64,000 nucleotides of DNA from Kosakonia arachidis (GCF_900116535.1 NZ_FPAU01000001.1:917218-981217), one strand, 5' to 3'; counted from the stretch's first letter, positions 13,304 to 24,487 are shown. Notes: generated by a model not told the origin, from the letters alone. A program made the numbers and translations.

Positions 13304-14353
13304 ATGCCAGTGTTACACAACCGCATCGCCAACGATGAATTAAAAGCGCGCATGCTTGCGGAAACCGAGCCGCGTATTACGGTCTCGTTTTATAAATATT
13401 TTTCTATTATTAATCCGCAGGAAACGCGCGATGCCCTTTACCAGGCGTTTACCGCACTGAAGGTATTTGGTCGAATTTATCTTGCCCATGAAGGGATTAA
13501 TGCCCAGGTCAGCGTACCGAAAAGCCGGTTCCCGGCTTTGCGTGATGTTCTTTATGCCTTCGATCCGGCGCTGGATGGTCTGCGTATGAATATCGCCATT
13601 GACGATGACGGTAAATCATTCTGGGCGCTGCGCATGAAAGTGCGCGATCGCATTGTTGCTGACGGTATTGAAGATGAGAGTTTTGACGCCAGCGATGTCG
13701 GCGATTACCTGAAAGCAGCGGAAGTGAACGCTATGCTCGACGATCCGGACGCGATTTTTATCGATATGCGCAACCACTATGAATATGAGGTGGGGCATTT
13801 TGACGGCGCGCTGGAGATCCCGGCCGATACCTTCCGCGAGCAGTTACCTAAAGCCGTTGAGATGATGCAGGCGCATAAAGACAAGAAAATTGTGATGTAT
13901 TGCACTGGCGGTATTCGTTGCGAAAAGGCGAGCGCCTGGATGAAACACAACGGTTTTAATAAAGTGTGGCATATTGAAGGCGGGATTATTGAGTATGCCC
14001 GCCGTGCCCGTGAACAGGGGTTGCCTGTTCGCTTTGTCGGGAAGAATTTCGTTTTCGATGAGCGAATGGGGGAACGCATTTCCGACGACGTGATTGCCCA
14101 TTGCCACCAGTGCGGTGCGCCTTGCGACGCGCATACCAATTGTCGCAATGACGGTTGCCATTTGCTGTTTATTCAGTGCCCAACTTGTGCAGAGAAATAT
14201 GAGGGCTGTTGCAGTGAATTGTGTCAGGAAGAGAGCAAGTTGCCAGAAGAGGAGCAGCGTAAACGCCGCGCCGGACGTGAGAATGGCAATAAAATCTTCA
14301 ACAAATCACGTGGACGCCTGAACACTAAAATGGGTATTCCGGATCCGGAATAA
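13304..14353 (+). CDS. trhO: tRNA uridine(34) hydroxylase
   Basis: A 349-residue rhodanese-domain protein (formerly YceA). TrhO makes 5-hydroxyuridine at the wobble position of tRNAs using molecular oxygen. The N-terminal domain (about 20-120) precedes a rhodanese domain (about 140-240) with the loop CTGGIRC (Cys200 and Cys206), and a Cys-rich C-terminus ([18 protein letters not shown]) likely binds metal. I chose the ATG at 13304, giving the family N-terminus MPVLHNRI; upstream in-frame ATGs lack support. The DNA just downstream is decayed. Confidence 0.95.
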   Translation: MPVLHNRIANDELKARMLAETEPRITVSFYKYFSIINPQETRDALYQAFTALKVFGRIYLAHEGINAQVSVPKSRFPALRDVLYAFDPALDGLRMNIAIDDDGKSFWALRMKVRDRIVADGIEDESFDASDVGDYLKAAEVNAMLDDPDAIFIDMRNHYEYEVGHFDGALEIPADTFREQLPKAVEMMQAHKDKKIVMYCTGGIRCEKASAWMKHNGFNKVWHIEGGIIEYARRAREQGLPVRFVGKNFVFDERMGERISDDVIAHCHQCGAPCDAHTNCRNDGCHLLFIQCPTCAEKYEGCCSELCQEESKLPEEEQRKRRAGRENGNKIFNKSRGRLNTKMGIPDPE

Positions 14354-14392
14354 TACAAACAGGAGGGGGGAAAACTCTCTCCTGCTTATTGT

Positions 14393-14577
14393 CTTCTGCT
14401 GTACACCCTCAACGGAAATAATCAACTTCACATCCTGCGATGCCTGCCCCGTTCGGTCGTAATATTGAAATTTTTCAGCGCAATTTTGCCGGAAGCATCG
14501 AACCCTGAACGTACGCCACGCCATGGATCTTTGACCTTACCGATGAGTTTTGCCACCAACACTACCGGCTTCGTTAC
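14393..14577 (-). pseudogene. yceI: yceI remnant (3' third, frameshifted)
   Basis: The minus strand first reads [20 protein letters not shown] and continues to [14 protein letters not shown]. It then shifts frame and resumes as [15 protein letters not shown]. This aligns with about the last 60 residues of YceI, a periplasmic lipocalin-like protein of 191 residues. The first two thirds, including the signal peptide, are gone, and the original stop codon is also lost. In K-12 yceI lies here, convergent to trhO (yceA). It cannot make a functional protein. The neighbouring cytochrome b561-type gene yceJ is absent too. Confidence 0.88.
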
Positions 14578-14739
14578 TCATGTTTTTTGAATGATTATAA
14601 CTTCTAATGTTCAGATGATTAGTGAGAACCAAGTCAGTCTGGCGGTTAGCAGCAGGATATGTGAGATTTGTGTTGTTCAGGAAAATTGTTTTAATCCCAT
14701 CTTTTTTAAGTGAATTTTAGCTTTTATCCGTAGTTATGG
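14578..14739. other. Gene-free spacer between yceI remnant and yceO
   Basis: These 162 bp are A+T-rich and hold no open frame or recognisable yceJ sequence on either strand. They mark where the yceI/yceJ deletion occurred. Confidence 0.6.
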
Positions 14740-14853
14740 TCAGAACCATACAATATAAATCAGGTCGATAAGCGCAACGAGTAGCCACAGCGTAATATAT
14801 AATATCAAATGCTCACGCACGTTATTAATAAGGTAGTTGAATAAACGACGCAT
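14740..14853 (-). CDS. yceO: Small membrane protein YceO
   Basis: A 37-residue ORF on the minus strand: MRRLFNYLINNVREHLILYI, then a hydrophobic stretch ending IYIVWF. It closely matches the second part of K-12 YceO (46 residues), a predicted single-pass membrane protein of unknown function linked to stress or biofilm phenotypes. GGAGAG lies four bases upstream of the ATG. It is separated from upstream solA by a terminator and is probably expressed on its own. It persists although the two genes after it in K-12 (yceJ, yceI) are gone or broken. Confidence 0.82.
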   Translation of the reverse strand: MRRLFNYLINNVREHLILYITLWLLVALIDLIYIVWF

Positions 14854-14863
14854 GATCTCTCCG

Positions 14864-14895
14864 CAGAAAAATAAAGCGGCCACAAATAAGGCCGC
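14864..14895 (-). terminator. Intrinsic terminator after solA
   Basis: On the minus strand a stem GCGGCC / GGCCGC with an eight-base loop is followed by TTTATTTTT, just past the solA stop codon. Confidence 0.8.
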
Positions 14896-14902
14896 GGACG
14901 GA

Positions 14903-16021
14903 TTATCGGGTAAAGCGTGACAGGGAAAAAGGCGTTAAATCAAAATCGCTGCATTTACCTTGCGCAAATGCACTGGCTATTTCGCCGAACACTGGGGCGA
15001 ATTTAAATCCATGGCCGCTCAGTCCAGTGATAATCAGCGTGTCCGGGTGTTCCGGCAAGGTATCAATAATAAAATCTTCATCCGGCGAGTTATCATAGGT
15101 ACATGAAGCACCATAAAGGCAACCGCCGATGCCTGGCAAGAACTGGCGCAGAAAACCGAAGCACTCTGAACCGTCTCCCGCTTCATCGCCAAAGGGCGTA
15201 CGCTGTTGCGCCTCGTCAATGAGCTGGCCTCCGTTATGACGCCCAATCTTTAGCGCGTTGTCTTCGGCGGGGAAGCCGTAATACTGGTCGCCATTCGGCA
15301 TTTCACCGGTGAAAGCTGGGAAATGATTTTTGCTGCTGTAGCGACCGTCCGCCTGGAACCAGGCGAAAACCTTGCGTACGGGTTGTACCGGAAGTGTTGG
15401 AATTAACTGACGTACCCAGGTGCCGGCACTAATTAACACTTTTTTGCCGACGAACTCCCCTTCCGCTGTTTCGATGGTAATACCTTCAGGGCCATGACGC
15501 AGCGCAGTAACCGGACAGTTAAACAGTTGCGCGCAACCGGCTTGCTGGGCGAGACGGATCCAGGTTTTTACAGCCAATTCGCTCCTCAGCACGCCGGAAT
15601 CGGCTTCGAACAGACCAATATAGTCTTCCGGTACGGTGATTTCGGGCCAGCGGGCCATCAACGAAGGCGCATCCAGTTTTTCTACCGCCAGATCCCATTG
15701 CTTAGCACTGTCGGCGACATTAGCGAGAAAGTCGGAATCAGCCGGTCCGAGGTTGATCACACCGGTCCGTTCGAACACCGCCTCACCACTTTCGCTGGCT
15801 AACTGCTCCCACAACTGTTGGGCGCGCAGCACCAGCGGAACATATTTTTCACCTTCACCATACGCGTGGCGAATAAGACGTGTATCGCCATGATGGCTGC
15901 CTTGCTGGTGTGGCGGGAGATGCGCATCGGTCATCAGCACATTTAGCCCGGCCCGGGTAGCATAGTAGCCGGTCGCAGCACCGACAGATCCGCTGCCGAT
16001 AATAATCAGGTCATATTTCAT
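14903..16021 (-). CDS. solA: N-methyl-L-tryptophan oxidase
   Basis: A 372-residue FAD enzyme of the monomeric sarcosine oxidase family. It demethylates N-methyltryptophan and related N-methyl amino acids oxidatively, giving formaldehyde and hydrogen peroxide. The FAD-binding motif [12 protein letters not shown] is at residues 7-18. Cys307 (in GASCTYD) is the expected covalent flavin attachment site. Length equals E. coli SolA. It stands alone, with its own terminator. Confidence 0.96.
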   Translation of the reverse strand: MKYDLIIIGSGSVGAATGYYATRAGLNVLMTDAHLPPHQQGSHHGDTRLIRHAYGEGEKYVPLVLRAQQLWEQLASESGEAVFERTGVINLGPADSDFLANVADSAKQWDLAVEKLDAPSLMARWPEITVPEDYIGLFEADSGVLRSELAVKTWIRLAQQAGCAQLFNCPVTALRHGPEGITIETAEGEFVGKKVLISAGTWVRQLIPTLPVQPVRKVFAWFQADGRYSSKNHFPAFTGEMPNGDQYYGFPAEDNALKIGRHNGGQLIDEAQQRTPFGDEAGDGSECFGFLRQFLPGIGGCLYGASCTYDNSPDEDFIIDTLPEHPDTLIITGLSGHGFKFAPVFGEIASAFAQGKCSDFDLTPFSLSRFTR

Positions 16022-16085
16022 GGTGTTCTCCAGGAAAAAGCGTGTTCAGGAGGGTAATTAACCTGACGGCGTTATACAAGGGTAG

Positions 16086-16113
16086 AAATAATTAAGGCAC
16101 CCTGAAGGGTGCC
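16086..16113 (-). terminator. Intrinsic terminator after bssS
   Basis: On the minus strand GGCACCC / GGGTGCC forms a tight hairpin followed by TTAATTATTT, 27 bp past the bssS stop codon. Confidence 0.75.
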
Positions 16114-16139
16114 TGTTGGTATGAAGGTCAGCATTAACA

Positions 16140-16394
16140 CTAATGCCTACGGTACTCATCTTGCTGGTAATCGCCTGATTCAATCTTGGCAATACCCGCC
16201 TCGAGAATCGATATAAACTGGCGGGCGACATCTGTCGTTAACCATAATGTCTGGCCGACTTCAGTCTCTTCCTGAGCAGCTCTGTTTGGGGTCTGGTAGT
16301 GTAACCGGAGCATCAGGGCGTCGTAACTGTCCACGGTACTGATGTCCCATCCGACCAGTGGATGGGTCTGGATGACTTCATTATTCTTTACCAT
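16140..16394 (-). CDS. bssS: Biofilm regulator BssS
   Basis: An 84-residue soluble protein nearly identical to E. coli BssS in its core (EVIQTHPLVGWDISTVDSYD). E. coli BssS influences biofilm formation through indole and autoinducer-2 signalling; it has no known DNA-binding domain and the mechanism is unclear. I chose the ATG at 16394 because it restores the 84-residue length and lies five bases after GGGGG. Confidence 0.93.
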   Translation of the reverse strand: MVKNNEVIQTHPLVGWDISTVDSYDALMLRLHYQTPNRAAQEETEVGQTLWLTTDVARQFISILEAGIAKIESGDYQQDEYRRH

Positions 16395-16623
16395 CATAAC
16401 CCCCATATTAGCGTGTTTATTTAGACAACGACTTTCGAGGTTCAATGCGTGTTTTATTTGAAGCCTCTTTAGTATATCAACATCTGGGGGTGATGATCGA
16501 ATAAATAAACACTCTGCAACATGTTTTTTGGGCTGTTTGATTTTTTTGAATAAGAAAACGAAACCTTAAACACATATTTTTACTAAAGAATTAGAGAAAT
16601 AATGCAAAGCGTAAAAAACAGAC

Positions 16624-16645
16624 AAAAAAGCCGGGGCGACCCGGC
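16624..16645 (-). terminator. Intrinsic terminator after dinI
   Basis: On the minus strand GCCGGGTCGCCCCGGC is followed by TTTTTT, 24 bp past the dinI stop codon. Confidence 0.88.
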
Positions 16646-16669
16646 AATAAGAACAAACGCAAAGAGAAA

Positions 16670-16915
16670 TTAGTCGTTGATAAACCAGTCGTCTGCGCTT
16701 TCCCAGGTTTCTTGCAAAATTTCACTTATGCGATCTTTATCTTCTTTTGCACCACCAAGCACCGACAAGTTATTAGCCGCAGCATAACGAACAGTGATCT
16801 TGTTATCGTGTTCGGGATAGTAATTATTGAGTCGGCGGGATAATTCGCCTGCCAGCGCATCGATAGCACCTGGCGGTAAAGGTGTGGTTTTGGCAATAGT
16901 CACTTCAATGCGCAT
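16670..16915 (-). CDS. dinI: DNA damage-inducible protein I
   Basis: An 81-residue protein that binds RecA filaments, stabilises them and limits UmuD processing during the SOS response. The acidic C-terminal helix (SEILQETWESADDWFIND) that mimics DNA is present. It is transcribed alone from a promoter overlapped by a perfect LexA box and ends at a strong terminator. Confidence 0.97.
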   Translation of the reverse strand: MRIEVTIAKTTPLPPGAIDALAGELSRRLNNYYPEHDNKITVRYAAANNLSVLGGAKEDKDRISEILQETWESADDWFIND

Positions 16916-16935
16916 AATAGCCCCCTGTGTATTTA

Positions 16936-16951
16936 CTGTATATATATACAG
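16936..16951. promoter_or_regulatory. LexA operator of dinI
   Basis: The perfect palindrome CTGTATATATATACAG matches the LexA consensus CTG-N10-CAG with an alternating TA core, the highest-affinity type. It lies 21 bp upstream of the dinI ATG, in the gap behind pyrC. Confidence 0.95.
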
Positions 16952-16988
16952 TTAATGAAATACCTTTACAACAGGGGACGTAAAATTT

Positions 16989-18032
16989 TTATTGCTTAAC
17001 GCGCCAGCGAACGGTTTCACCCGCGAGGAACGGTACTAGTGTATCATCGGTCAGGGCAATGGTCTCTGGCACGAGGCTTTCGATGCGTTCCAGCTCAATA
17101 AAGCCCTCGTTGAGCGGGAGCCCGTAAAAACGTGGCCCGTTCAGTGAGCAGAATGCTTCAAAATGCTGCAAGGCATTCATCTCTTCAAATACGGTAGCGT
17201 AGCTGCCGAGTGCGGTTGGTGCATTGAAGCAACCGGCGCAACCACAGCTGGCTTCTTTTCGGCGCCGTGCGTGCGGTGCGGAATCAGTGCCGAGAAAAGC
17301 GCGCTCAAATCCGCTGGCGACTAACTCTCGCAGCGCCTGCTGATGGATGTTGCGTTTAAGGATTGGCAAGCAGTAGAGATGCGGACGTACGCCGCCAACC
17401 AGCATATGGTTACGGTTAAACATCAAATGCTGTGGCGTAATGGTGGCCGCCAGGCGTTCGTTGCCCTCGCGCACGTAATCAACCGCGTCTTTGGTGGTGA
17501 TATGCTCAAATACCACTTTCAACCCAGGAAGGCGTTGGCGCAACGGCTCCATTACCGTTTCAATAAAACGCGCTTCGCGATCGAAGATATCGATATCGGC
17601 GTGGGTCACCTCACCATGCACCAGCAGCGGCATACCCAGTTTTTCCATACGCTCCAGCACCAGCATAATGGCATCAATGCTGGTAACGCCATGGCTGGAG
17701 TTGGTGGTGGCATTGGCGGGATAAAGTTTTGCCGCCGTAAAGACGTTTTCGTTAAACCCACGTTCCACTTCATCCGCACTCAGACTGTCGGTCAGATAGC
17801 AAGTCATTAGCGGAGTGAAATCATGTCCCGCAGGTACGGCATCAAGAATGCGCTGGCGGTACGCACGCGCAGCATCCACAGTTGTCACAGGGGGAGCGAG
17901 ATTGGGCATGACAATGGCGCGGGCGTAGGTTTCACTGGTCCACGGCACCACGGTTTTTAACATATCGCCATCACGCAGGTGGACGTGCCAGTCGTCAGGA
18001 CGGCGGATTTTCAAAACCTGGGGTTGTGTCAT
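16989..18032 (-). CDS. pyrC: Dihydroorotase
   Basis: A 347-residue class II dihydroorotase. It interconverts carbamoyl aspartate and dihydroorotate in pyrimidine synthesis. The zinc ligands in HVHLRDGD (about 16-23), the carbamylated lysine in [11 protein letters not shown], the later His ligands and LGTDSAPHA are all intact. I chose the ATG at 18032, which starts [15 protein letters not shown] and follows GGAG; upstream codons belong to the regulatory leader. A PurR box and an SD-masking hairpin lie upstream. Confidence 0.97.
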   Translation of the reverse strand: MTQPQVLKIRRPDDWHVHLRDGDMLKTVVPWTSETYARAIVMPNLAPPVTTVDAARAYRQRILDAVPAGHDFTPLMTCYLTDSLSADEVERGFNENVFTAAKLYPANATTNSSHGVTSIDAIMLVLERMEKLGMPLLVHGEVTHADIDIFDREARFIETVMEPLRQRLPGLKVVFEHITTKDAVDYVREGNERLAATITPQHLMFNRNHMLVGGVRPHLYCLPILKRNIHQQALRELVASGFERAFLGTDSAPHARRRKEASCGCAGCFNAPTALGSYATVFEEMNALQHFEAFCSLNGPRFYGLPLNEGFIELERIESLVPETIALTDDTLVPFLAGETVRWRVKQ

Positions 18033-18036
18033 TGGA

Positions 18037-18077
18037 GTGCTCCGGCTGGTGAGAATCAGATGTTTTTTGCCGGGCAC
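18037..18077 (-). promoter_or_regulatory. pyrC leader hairpin for CTP-sensitive control
   Basis: On the minus strand GTGCCCGGC near the likely 5' end of the message can pair with GCCGGAGCAC, which contains the pyrC ribosome binding site. In E. coli and Salmonella, high CTP favours a start site that includes the complete hairpin and blocks translation, while low CTP favours a slightly shorter message. The arms are visible here; the start-site switch is inferred from the family. Confidence 0.75.
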
Positions 18078-18086
18078 TAAGGATAA

Positions 18087-18102
18087 GCGGAAACGTTTTC
18101 GT
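18087..18102. promoter_or_regulatory. PurR operator of pyrC
   Basis: On the minus strand the sequence ACGAAAACGTTTCCGC matches the PurR consensus ACGCAAACGTTTGCGT at most positions, including the central AAACGTTT. It lies about 60 bp upstream of pyrC. Confidence 0.75.
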
Positions 18103-18118
18103 TTGCATCTTTTTCCTG

Positions 18119-18145
18119 AAAAAAAGGGTGCCCGCGAGCACCCTG
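18119..18145 (-). terminator. Intrinsic terminator after yceB
   Basis: On the minus strand AGGGTGCTCG / CGGGCACCCT forms a G+C-rich stem followed by seven T residues. It separates yceB from the pyrC promoter. Confidence 0.88.
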
Positions 18146-18149
18146 TGAC

Positions 18150-18710
18150 TCAGTCGGTGAGGGGGATAATAATTTCGCCTGGCTTCACCTCAATGCCTTT
18201 TGCGTATTTCTTCGCCAGCGCCTCGCCTTTGCTGCTGTCCTCTTTCAGCACATAAGCCGGGCGCTGATTAAAGTAGCTGCGTAGTGACTGGTTCAGATAG
18301 GGCATCAATGTTTGCAGCACCGTCTGCATTTTTTCTGGCTGCACGTCGGCTTTCACCACTTCCATCTCCTGCAAGTAAATGGCGCCTTTCTCTTTATCAA
18401 ACACCGGCAACGCCTTCAGTTTCAGCTTGATGACTGCTTTCTGGTTACCGAAAAGGGATGTCATATCGAGGTTGGCATCGCCGGTCAACATCACTTTGTT
18501 CGGCTCTTCACGACCAATTTCCGCCGCCAGGTTGTTCAGCACAACGTGTGCGTCAGCCACGCCAGGCAGACCAATGTCTTTCGCAAAATTATTGCGTTTT
18601 TGCAGTGCCTGGTTAATTTCCTGTTCGCTGATTGAATATTGGGTCAGTTGGTTACAGCCTACCAGCACGCCGCTCAGCAGTAAGGCAGCGGCAAAAAATA
18701 TCTTCTTCAT
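18150..18710 (-). CDS. yceB: Lipoprotein YceB (DUF1439)
   Basis: A 186-residue lipoprotein with signal peptide and lipobox LVGC (Cys19). The mature domain belongs to DUF1439, which has a lipid-binding-like fold; the function is unknown. Length and gene order match K-12. The next conserved gene upstream, grxB, is decayed here, so yceB must rely on the promoter in the 138 bp before it. Confidence 0.94.
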   Translation of the reverse strand: MKKIFFAAALLLSGVLVGCNQLTQYSISEQEINQALQKRNNFAKDIGLPGVADAHVVLNNLAAEIGREEPNKVMLTGDANLDMTSLFGNQKAVIKLKLKALPVFDKEKGAIYLQEMEVVKADVQPEKMQTVLQTLMPYLNQSLRSYFNQRPAYVLKEDSSKGEALAKKYAKGIEVKPGEIIIPLTD

Positions 18711-18848
18711 AATTCCTCAACGTCATTCCGAAAGCGCCAAAGCCGGTGCGTAGGATGCGTCAGGCACGGTACAAAGGCTAGCGGAAAAAACTGAATGGCT
18801 GGTGGGAACATACGCTTACATCCATCCTTGAGCCCACTAAATAGCCCT

Positions 18849-19178
18849 CTATGAAAGTAGGTTAAGCTGAGTCTGCGTGGTCATAATATCGGCCAGGACG
18901 CCACCTGGCCTGGCCAGTTAATTCCGGCGATAAGAGTAAGGTTATACAGCGGCAGGAAAAGATGAATATCATCCCCGGAGCGCTCGCCGTTGACCGAATT
19001 CGATTTGGCAAGGTGTTTGTCAGCGCCCCGGGATCGTCGCAAATATTTTTCACCAGCCACGCTAGCGTGGCCAGGATATTCGTCGAAATTGTCGCTCGCC
19101 GCCTGTTTCTTCGCAACAAACCGGGCTTGTGTGCCTGCGGTATGGAAAGCTCGTCAAAGGCGGATTTCGCATGGCTCA
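18849..19178 (-). pseudogene. grxB: grxB remnant (5'-deleted, multiply frameshifted)
   Basis: Immediately after the mdtH stop codon, three minus-strand frames together rebuild the C-terminal half of glutaredoxin 2. The pieces are HAKSAFDELS, then NGERSGDDIHLF and LIAGINWPGQVASW in a second frame, LVKNICDDPGAL back in the first, and finally TTQTQLNLLS before a TAG. About the first 105 codons, including the thioredoxin-fold active site CPYC, are missing. The order yceB-grxB-mdtH is as in K-12, so this is a decayed native gene. Confidence 0.92.
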
Positions 19179-19180
19179 AA

Positions 19181-20389
19181 TCAGGCACCTGGTTCAAGCA
19201 TCTGCGGACGAATACGCTTCTGTCCGAATTGCCACAGCAGCGCCATTGAGGTCATCAAACCGATCAGGCCGAGCATCATCCACGGCAATTCAGGCTGATT
19301 GAAGGTTTTGCCGACATCAAACAACCATCCACCGCCGGCGTAACCAAGCGCGCCGCCAAATGCCAGCCCCAGGCGACTGAAACCCATATAGCTGCCGCGC
19401 GCGCGGGCATCAGCTAACTGGGCACTTAAGGTTTCTCGTGCAGGTTCTGCAATAATTGAGCCGATATAGAACATGCAGATAAGCGTAAGTAGTTGCTGCA
19501 ACGTCCCTACCATTCCGACCGGCAGCAGACTGAATGACATCACCAGCAGCCCGGCCATCAGACGATGTTCAAGACGAAAGCGTTTTTCGCTCCAGCGGGC
19601 GATAGGGTAGAGCAAGGTCAGCGACAAACAGGCTTCGATGGCGTACATCCACTTCACTGCTGACGGTGAACCGGCAATATCGTTGACCATGATCGGCAGC
19701 ATCAGCATCACCTGTACCGCCAGCATATAATAGCCGGTCAACGTCAGTACGTAGGTGACAAACCGTTTGTCGCGCAGCACACGTGTCAGCCCTTCGCGCA
19801 CAGGGGCTTTTACCGTAGAGAGTTTCCACGCCGGTAACAGCCAGGCGTTGAACGCGGCGCAGAGCACAAACATTAGCGCACCGGCGGCACACACCAGACG
19901 AAAGTCATATTGCAATAGCCAGCTACCGAGCAATGCGCCGACAACCGCGCCAGCGCTGTCCTGCATCATCAAGATAGAGAAAAAGCGACTGCGCTGGTTT
20001 GAGCGCACCAGTTTGACTACCAGCGCGGAGCGCGGTGGATCGAACAGCGTACCGCCCAACCCCGAAAGAATGCAGGAGAGCCACAGTAGCCAGGGTTCAT
20101 GTGCCATGCCCATGGCGATGAAACCGCCCGCGCGCATCAACATGCCGGTGACGATCAGCGGTTTTGCACCAAAACGGTCGGCAATTGCGCCGCCGAAAAT
20201 GCCCAAACCCTGTTGAATAAATTGTCGCAGGCCGAGTGCAATACCGACCATCAAAGCCGCCCAGCCGAGCTGATCAACAAAACGAATAGAAATGAGTGGG
20301 AAGACAACGAAAAAACCGAGTACCACTAGCATATTATCGACAAGCAGGAAATATTTACCCAGGCTCCTTGCCTGCGATATGCGCGACAT
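19181..20389 (-). CDS. mdtH: MFS multidrug transporter MdtH
   Basis: A 402-residue inner-membrane major facilitator with twelve predicted membrane segments and motif A-like [12 protein letters not shown] between segments 2 and 3. E. coli MdtH gives modest resistance to norfloxacin and enoxacin when overproduced. Length equals K-12. Its stop codon abuts the junction of the grxB deletion, so the deletion spared mdtH exactly. It is divergent from rimJ. Confidence 0.95.
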   Translation of the reverse strand: MSRISQARSLGKYFLLVDNMLVVLGFFVVFPLISIRFVDQLGWAALMVGIALGLRQFIQQGLGIFGGAIADRFGAKPLIVTGMLMRAGGFIAMGMAHEPWLLWLSCILSGLGGTLFDPPRSALVVKLVRSNQRSRFFSILMMQDSAGAVVGALLGSWLLQYDFRLVCAAGALMFVLCAAFNAWLLPAWKLSTVKAPVREGLTRVLRDKRFVTYVLTLTGYYMLAVQVMLMLPIMVNDIAGSPSAVKWMYAIEACLSLTLLYPIARWSEKRFRLEHRLMAGLLVMSFSLLPVGMVGTLQQLLTLICMFYIGSIIAEPARETLSAQLADARARGSYMGFSRLGLAFGGALGYAGGGWLFDVGKTFNQPELPWMMLGLIGLMTSMALLWQFGQKRIRPQMLEPGA

Positions 20390-20627
20390 TTCCCCTCCGG
20401 GGAATTAAGAAAGATAAGACATTCTTATTCTGCGTGTTCACCCGGTCTTTTCCCAGATTCGTGGTGACAATATTTTTTTATCAAAAACCGGCTTTGATTC
20501 AGAGTTTTCATCGAAAATGGTTCGCAAAGTGGAAAATGCCATGTTGCTGTTTTCACAGAGTGGCTGCGCAAATGTATAGTAAAGGTGAGGGGTTAAAAGT
20601 GTGGTGAAATGGAAGGAGTGGTAATGC

Positions 20628-21212
20628 ATGTTTGGCTACCGCAGTAACGTGCCGAAAGTACGCTTAATCACAGACAGATTAGTGGTTCGTCTGGTGCATG
20701 AGCGCGATGCCTGGCGCCTGGCGGATTATTACGCCGAAAATCGGCAATTTCTAAAGCCCTGGGAGCCCGTACGTGATGAAAGTCATTGCTATCCTTCCGG
20801 CTGGCAGGCTCGTCTTGGCATGATCAATGAATTTCATAAGCAGGGATCGGCATTCTATTTCGCGCTGCTCGATCCGGAGGAAAAAGAGATCGTCGGAGTG
20901 GCGAATTTTTCCAATGTGGTACGCGGTTCGTTTCATGCTTGTTACCTTGGCTACTCCATCGGACAAAAATGGCAGGGGCAAGGGCTGATGTTTGAAGCAC
21001 TGACGGCGGCGATCCGTTACATGCAGCGCACGCAACATATGCACCGCATCATGGCAAATTACATGCCGCATAATAAACGTAGCGGCGATTTGCTGGCGAG
21101 GCTGGGCTTCGAGAAAGAGGGTTACGCCAAATTGTATTTGCTGATCGACGGGCAGTGGCGCGATCACGTACTTACTGCGCTCACTGCGCAAGAATGGACC
21201 CCGGGTCGCTAA
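20628..21212 (+). CDS. rimJ: Ribosomal protein S5 N-acetyltransferase
   Basis: A 194-residue GNAT-family acetyltransferase. RimJ acetylates the N-terminal alanine of ribosomal protein S5 and helps small-subunit assembly. The acetyl-CoA loop ([10 protein letters not shown], about 116-125) is intact, and the protein is nearly identical to E. coli RimJ. It begins the likely operon rimJ-yceH-mviM, with gaps of 9 and 2 bp. Confidence 0.97.
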   Translation: MFGYRSNVPKVRLITDRLVVRLVHERDAWRLADYYAENRQFLKPWEPVRDESHCYPSGWQARLGMINEFHKQGSAFYFALLDPEEKEIVGVANFSNVVRGSFHACYLGYSIGQKWQGQGLMFEALTAAIRYMQRTQHMHRIMANYMPHNKRSGDLLARLGFEKEGYAKLYLLIDGQWRDHVLTALTAQEWTPGR

Positions 21213-21221
21213 GGAGCAACA

Positions 21222-21872
21222 ATGAAGTATCAACTCTCAGCGGTTGAGGCGCGAGTTATCGGCTGCCTGCTGGAAAAGCAGATCACCACGCCGGAACAAT
21301 ATCCGCTGTCGATCAACGGTGTGGTTACCGCCAGTAATCAGAAGACCAATCGTGAACCCGTCATGAACCTCAGCGAACATGAGGTACAGGTTGTGCTGGA
21401 TGAACTGGTGAAGCGGCACTATCTGCGCACCGTCAGCGGTTTTGGCAATCGAGTAACGAAATACGAGCAGCGTTTTTGCAACTCCGAATTTGGCGACCTG
21501 AAACTCAATCCGGCAGAAGTGGCGCTCATCACCACGCTGCTGTTGCGCGGGCCGCAAACGCCGGGGGAACTGCGTGGCCGTGCGGAACGCATGCATCGCT
21601 TTAATGATATGGCGGAAGTGGAAACGGCGCTGGAACGACTGGCGACACGGGAAGAGGGCCCGTATGTCGTGCGGCTTCCCAGAGAGCCCGGCAAACGCGA
21701 AAGCCGCTATATGCACCTGTTCAGTGGCGACGTACAGATTCTGGAGAATATGACTGAGGCGGTCACCCCCCCTCCCGAAGAATCGCTGGTGGCGCGCGTT
21801 GAGGCGCTGGAAGAGGAAGTGGCAGAGCTGAAACAGCGTCTGGATTCGCTGCTCGCACATTTAGGAGATTAG
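21222..21872 (+). CDS. yceH: DUF480 protein YceH
   Basis: A 216-residue protein of the YceH/DUF480 family. Two winged-helix-like domains are expected (about 1-90 and 90-170), and the C-terminus is a short coiled coil ([18 protein letters not shown]). No enzyme motif is seen and the function is unknown. It lies between rimJ and mviM in one transcription unit. Confidence 0.94.
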   Translation: MKYQLSAVEARVIGCLLEKQITTPEQYPLSINGVVTASNQKTNREPVMNLSEHEVQVVLDELVKRHYLRTVSGFGNRVTKYEQRFCNSEFGDLKLNPAEVALITTLLLRGPQTPGELRGRAERMHRFNDMAEVETALERLATREEGPYVVRLPREPGKRESRYMHLFSGDVQILENMTEAVTPPPEESLVARVEALEEEVAELKQRLDSLLAHLGD

Positions 21873-21874
21873 GC

Positions 21875-22798
21875 GTGACGAAACTACGTATTGGCGTGGT
21901 CGGCCTTGGCGGCATTGCGCAAAAAGCCTGGCTGCCAGTTGTAGGTGCTGCGACCGACTGGACGCTAGCCGCGGCCTGGTCGCCGACCCGGGAAAAAGCC
22001 CTGCGGGTATGCGAAACCTGGCGCATTCCGTATGCTGATTCGCTGGCGGCATTAGCCGCCCAGTGTGATGCGGTTTTCGTCCATACGTCGACGGCTTCGC
22101 ACTACAGCGTGGTCAGCGAGTTACTGAACCTTGGTGTGCATGTTTGCGTCGATAAACCGCTGGCCGAAAACCTCCAGGATGCTGAGCGGCTTATCGAACT
22201 GGCCGCGCGGAAAAAGCTGACGCTGATGGTCGGTTTTAACCGCCGCTTCTCGCCGCTATATCGCGAACTGAAACAGCAGATGTCGCAGGCGGCGTCACTG
22301 CGGATGGATAAACACCGCACCGACAGTGTGGGGCCGCAGGATTTACGATTCACGCTGCTCGACGATTATCTGCATGTGGTGGATACCGCATTGTGGCTGG
22401 CGGGGGGTACGGCGGCATTACAAAGCGGTACGTTGCTCACAGATGATGACGGCGCAATGGTTTATGCCGAACACCACTTCTCACTGGATCACCTGCAAAT
22501 CACCACCAGTATGCACCGGCGGGCGGGAAGCCAGCGTGAGTGGATTCAGGCCGTTACTGATGGTGCGCTGGTGGATATCACCGATATGCGTGAATGGCGT
22601 GAAGAGCGCGGGCAGGGCATCGTGGCGCGTCCGGTTGCTGGCTGGCAGAGCGTGCTGGAACAGCGTGGTTTTGCCGGTTGTGCGCGCCATTTTATTGAAT
22701 GTGTGCAAAATCAGACGGTTCCGGAAACGGCGGGCGAAGAGGCCATACTGGCCCAACGCGTAGTAGAAAAGCTCTGGCGTGAGGCGATGAGTGAATAA
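21875..22798 (+). CDS. mviM: Gfo/Idh/MocA-family oxidoreductase (MviM/YceM)
   Basis: A 307-residue predicted NAD(P)-dependent oxidoreductase. The N-terminal Rossmann motif GVVGLGGIAQKAW is at about 7-19, and the dehydrogenase motif DKPLA follows near residue 93. The substrate is unknown. The gene starts 2 bp after the yceH stop codon. The old name reflects a virulence screen in Salmonella and its position before mviN (murJ). Confidence 0.93.
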   Translation: MTKLRIGVVGLGGIAQKAWLPVVGAATDWTLAAAWSPTREKALRVCETWRIPYADSLAALAAQCDAVFVHTSTASHYSVVSELLNLGVHVCVDKPLAENLQDAERLIELAARKKLTLMVGFNRRFSPLYRELKQQMSQAASLRMDKHRTDSVGPQDLRFTLLDDYLHVVDTALWLAGGTAALQSGTLLTDDDGAMVYAEHHFSLDHLQITTSMHRRAGSQREWIQAVTDGALVDITDMREWREERGQGIVARPVAGWQSVLEQRGFAGCARHFIECVQNQTVPETAGEEAILAQRVVEKLWREAMSE

Positions 22799-22824
22799 CC
22801 GCCTGTAACATCTGGTGATAGTAA

Positions 22825-24441
<1,617 letters not shown>

Positions 24442-24446
24442 ACAAT

Positions 24447-24472
24447 TTGGCCAGGGGGAACCACCTGGCCAA
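24447..24472. terminator. Shared hairpin between murJ and flgN
   Basis: Arms TTGGCCAGG / CCTGGCCAA form a strong hairpin midway between the convergent murJ and flgN. The flanks are A+T-rich in both directions but lack a long T run, so termination may be partial. Confidence 0.6.
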
Positions 24473-24487
24473 AAAAATGTTTGTCGA

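Noticed and set aside
14306-14524. 72-codon open frame between trhO and yceO
   Set aside because: It contains the yceI C-terminus in frame only after a shift and continues into the trhO complement; better explained as a yceI remnant.
18862-19197. 111-codon open frame at the grxB site as a new gene
   Set aside because: Parts of it align with GrxB and other parts of GrxB lie in another frame, so it is a chance frame over a pseudogene. Its start lies inside mdtH.
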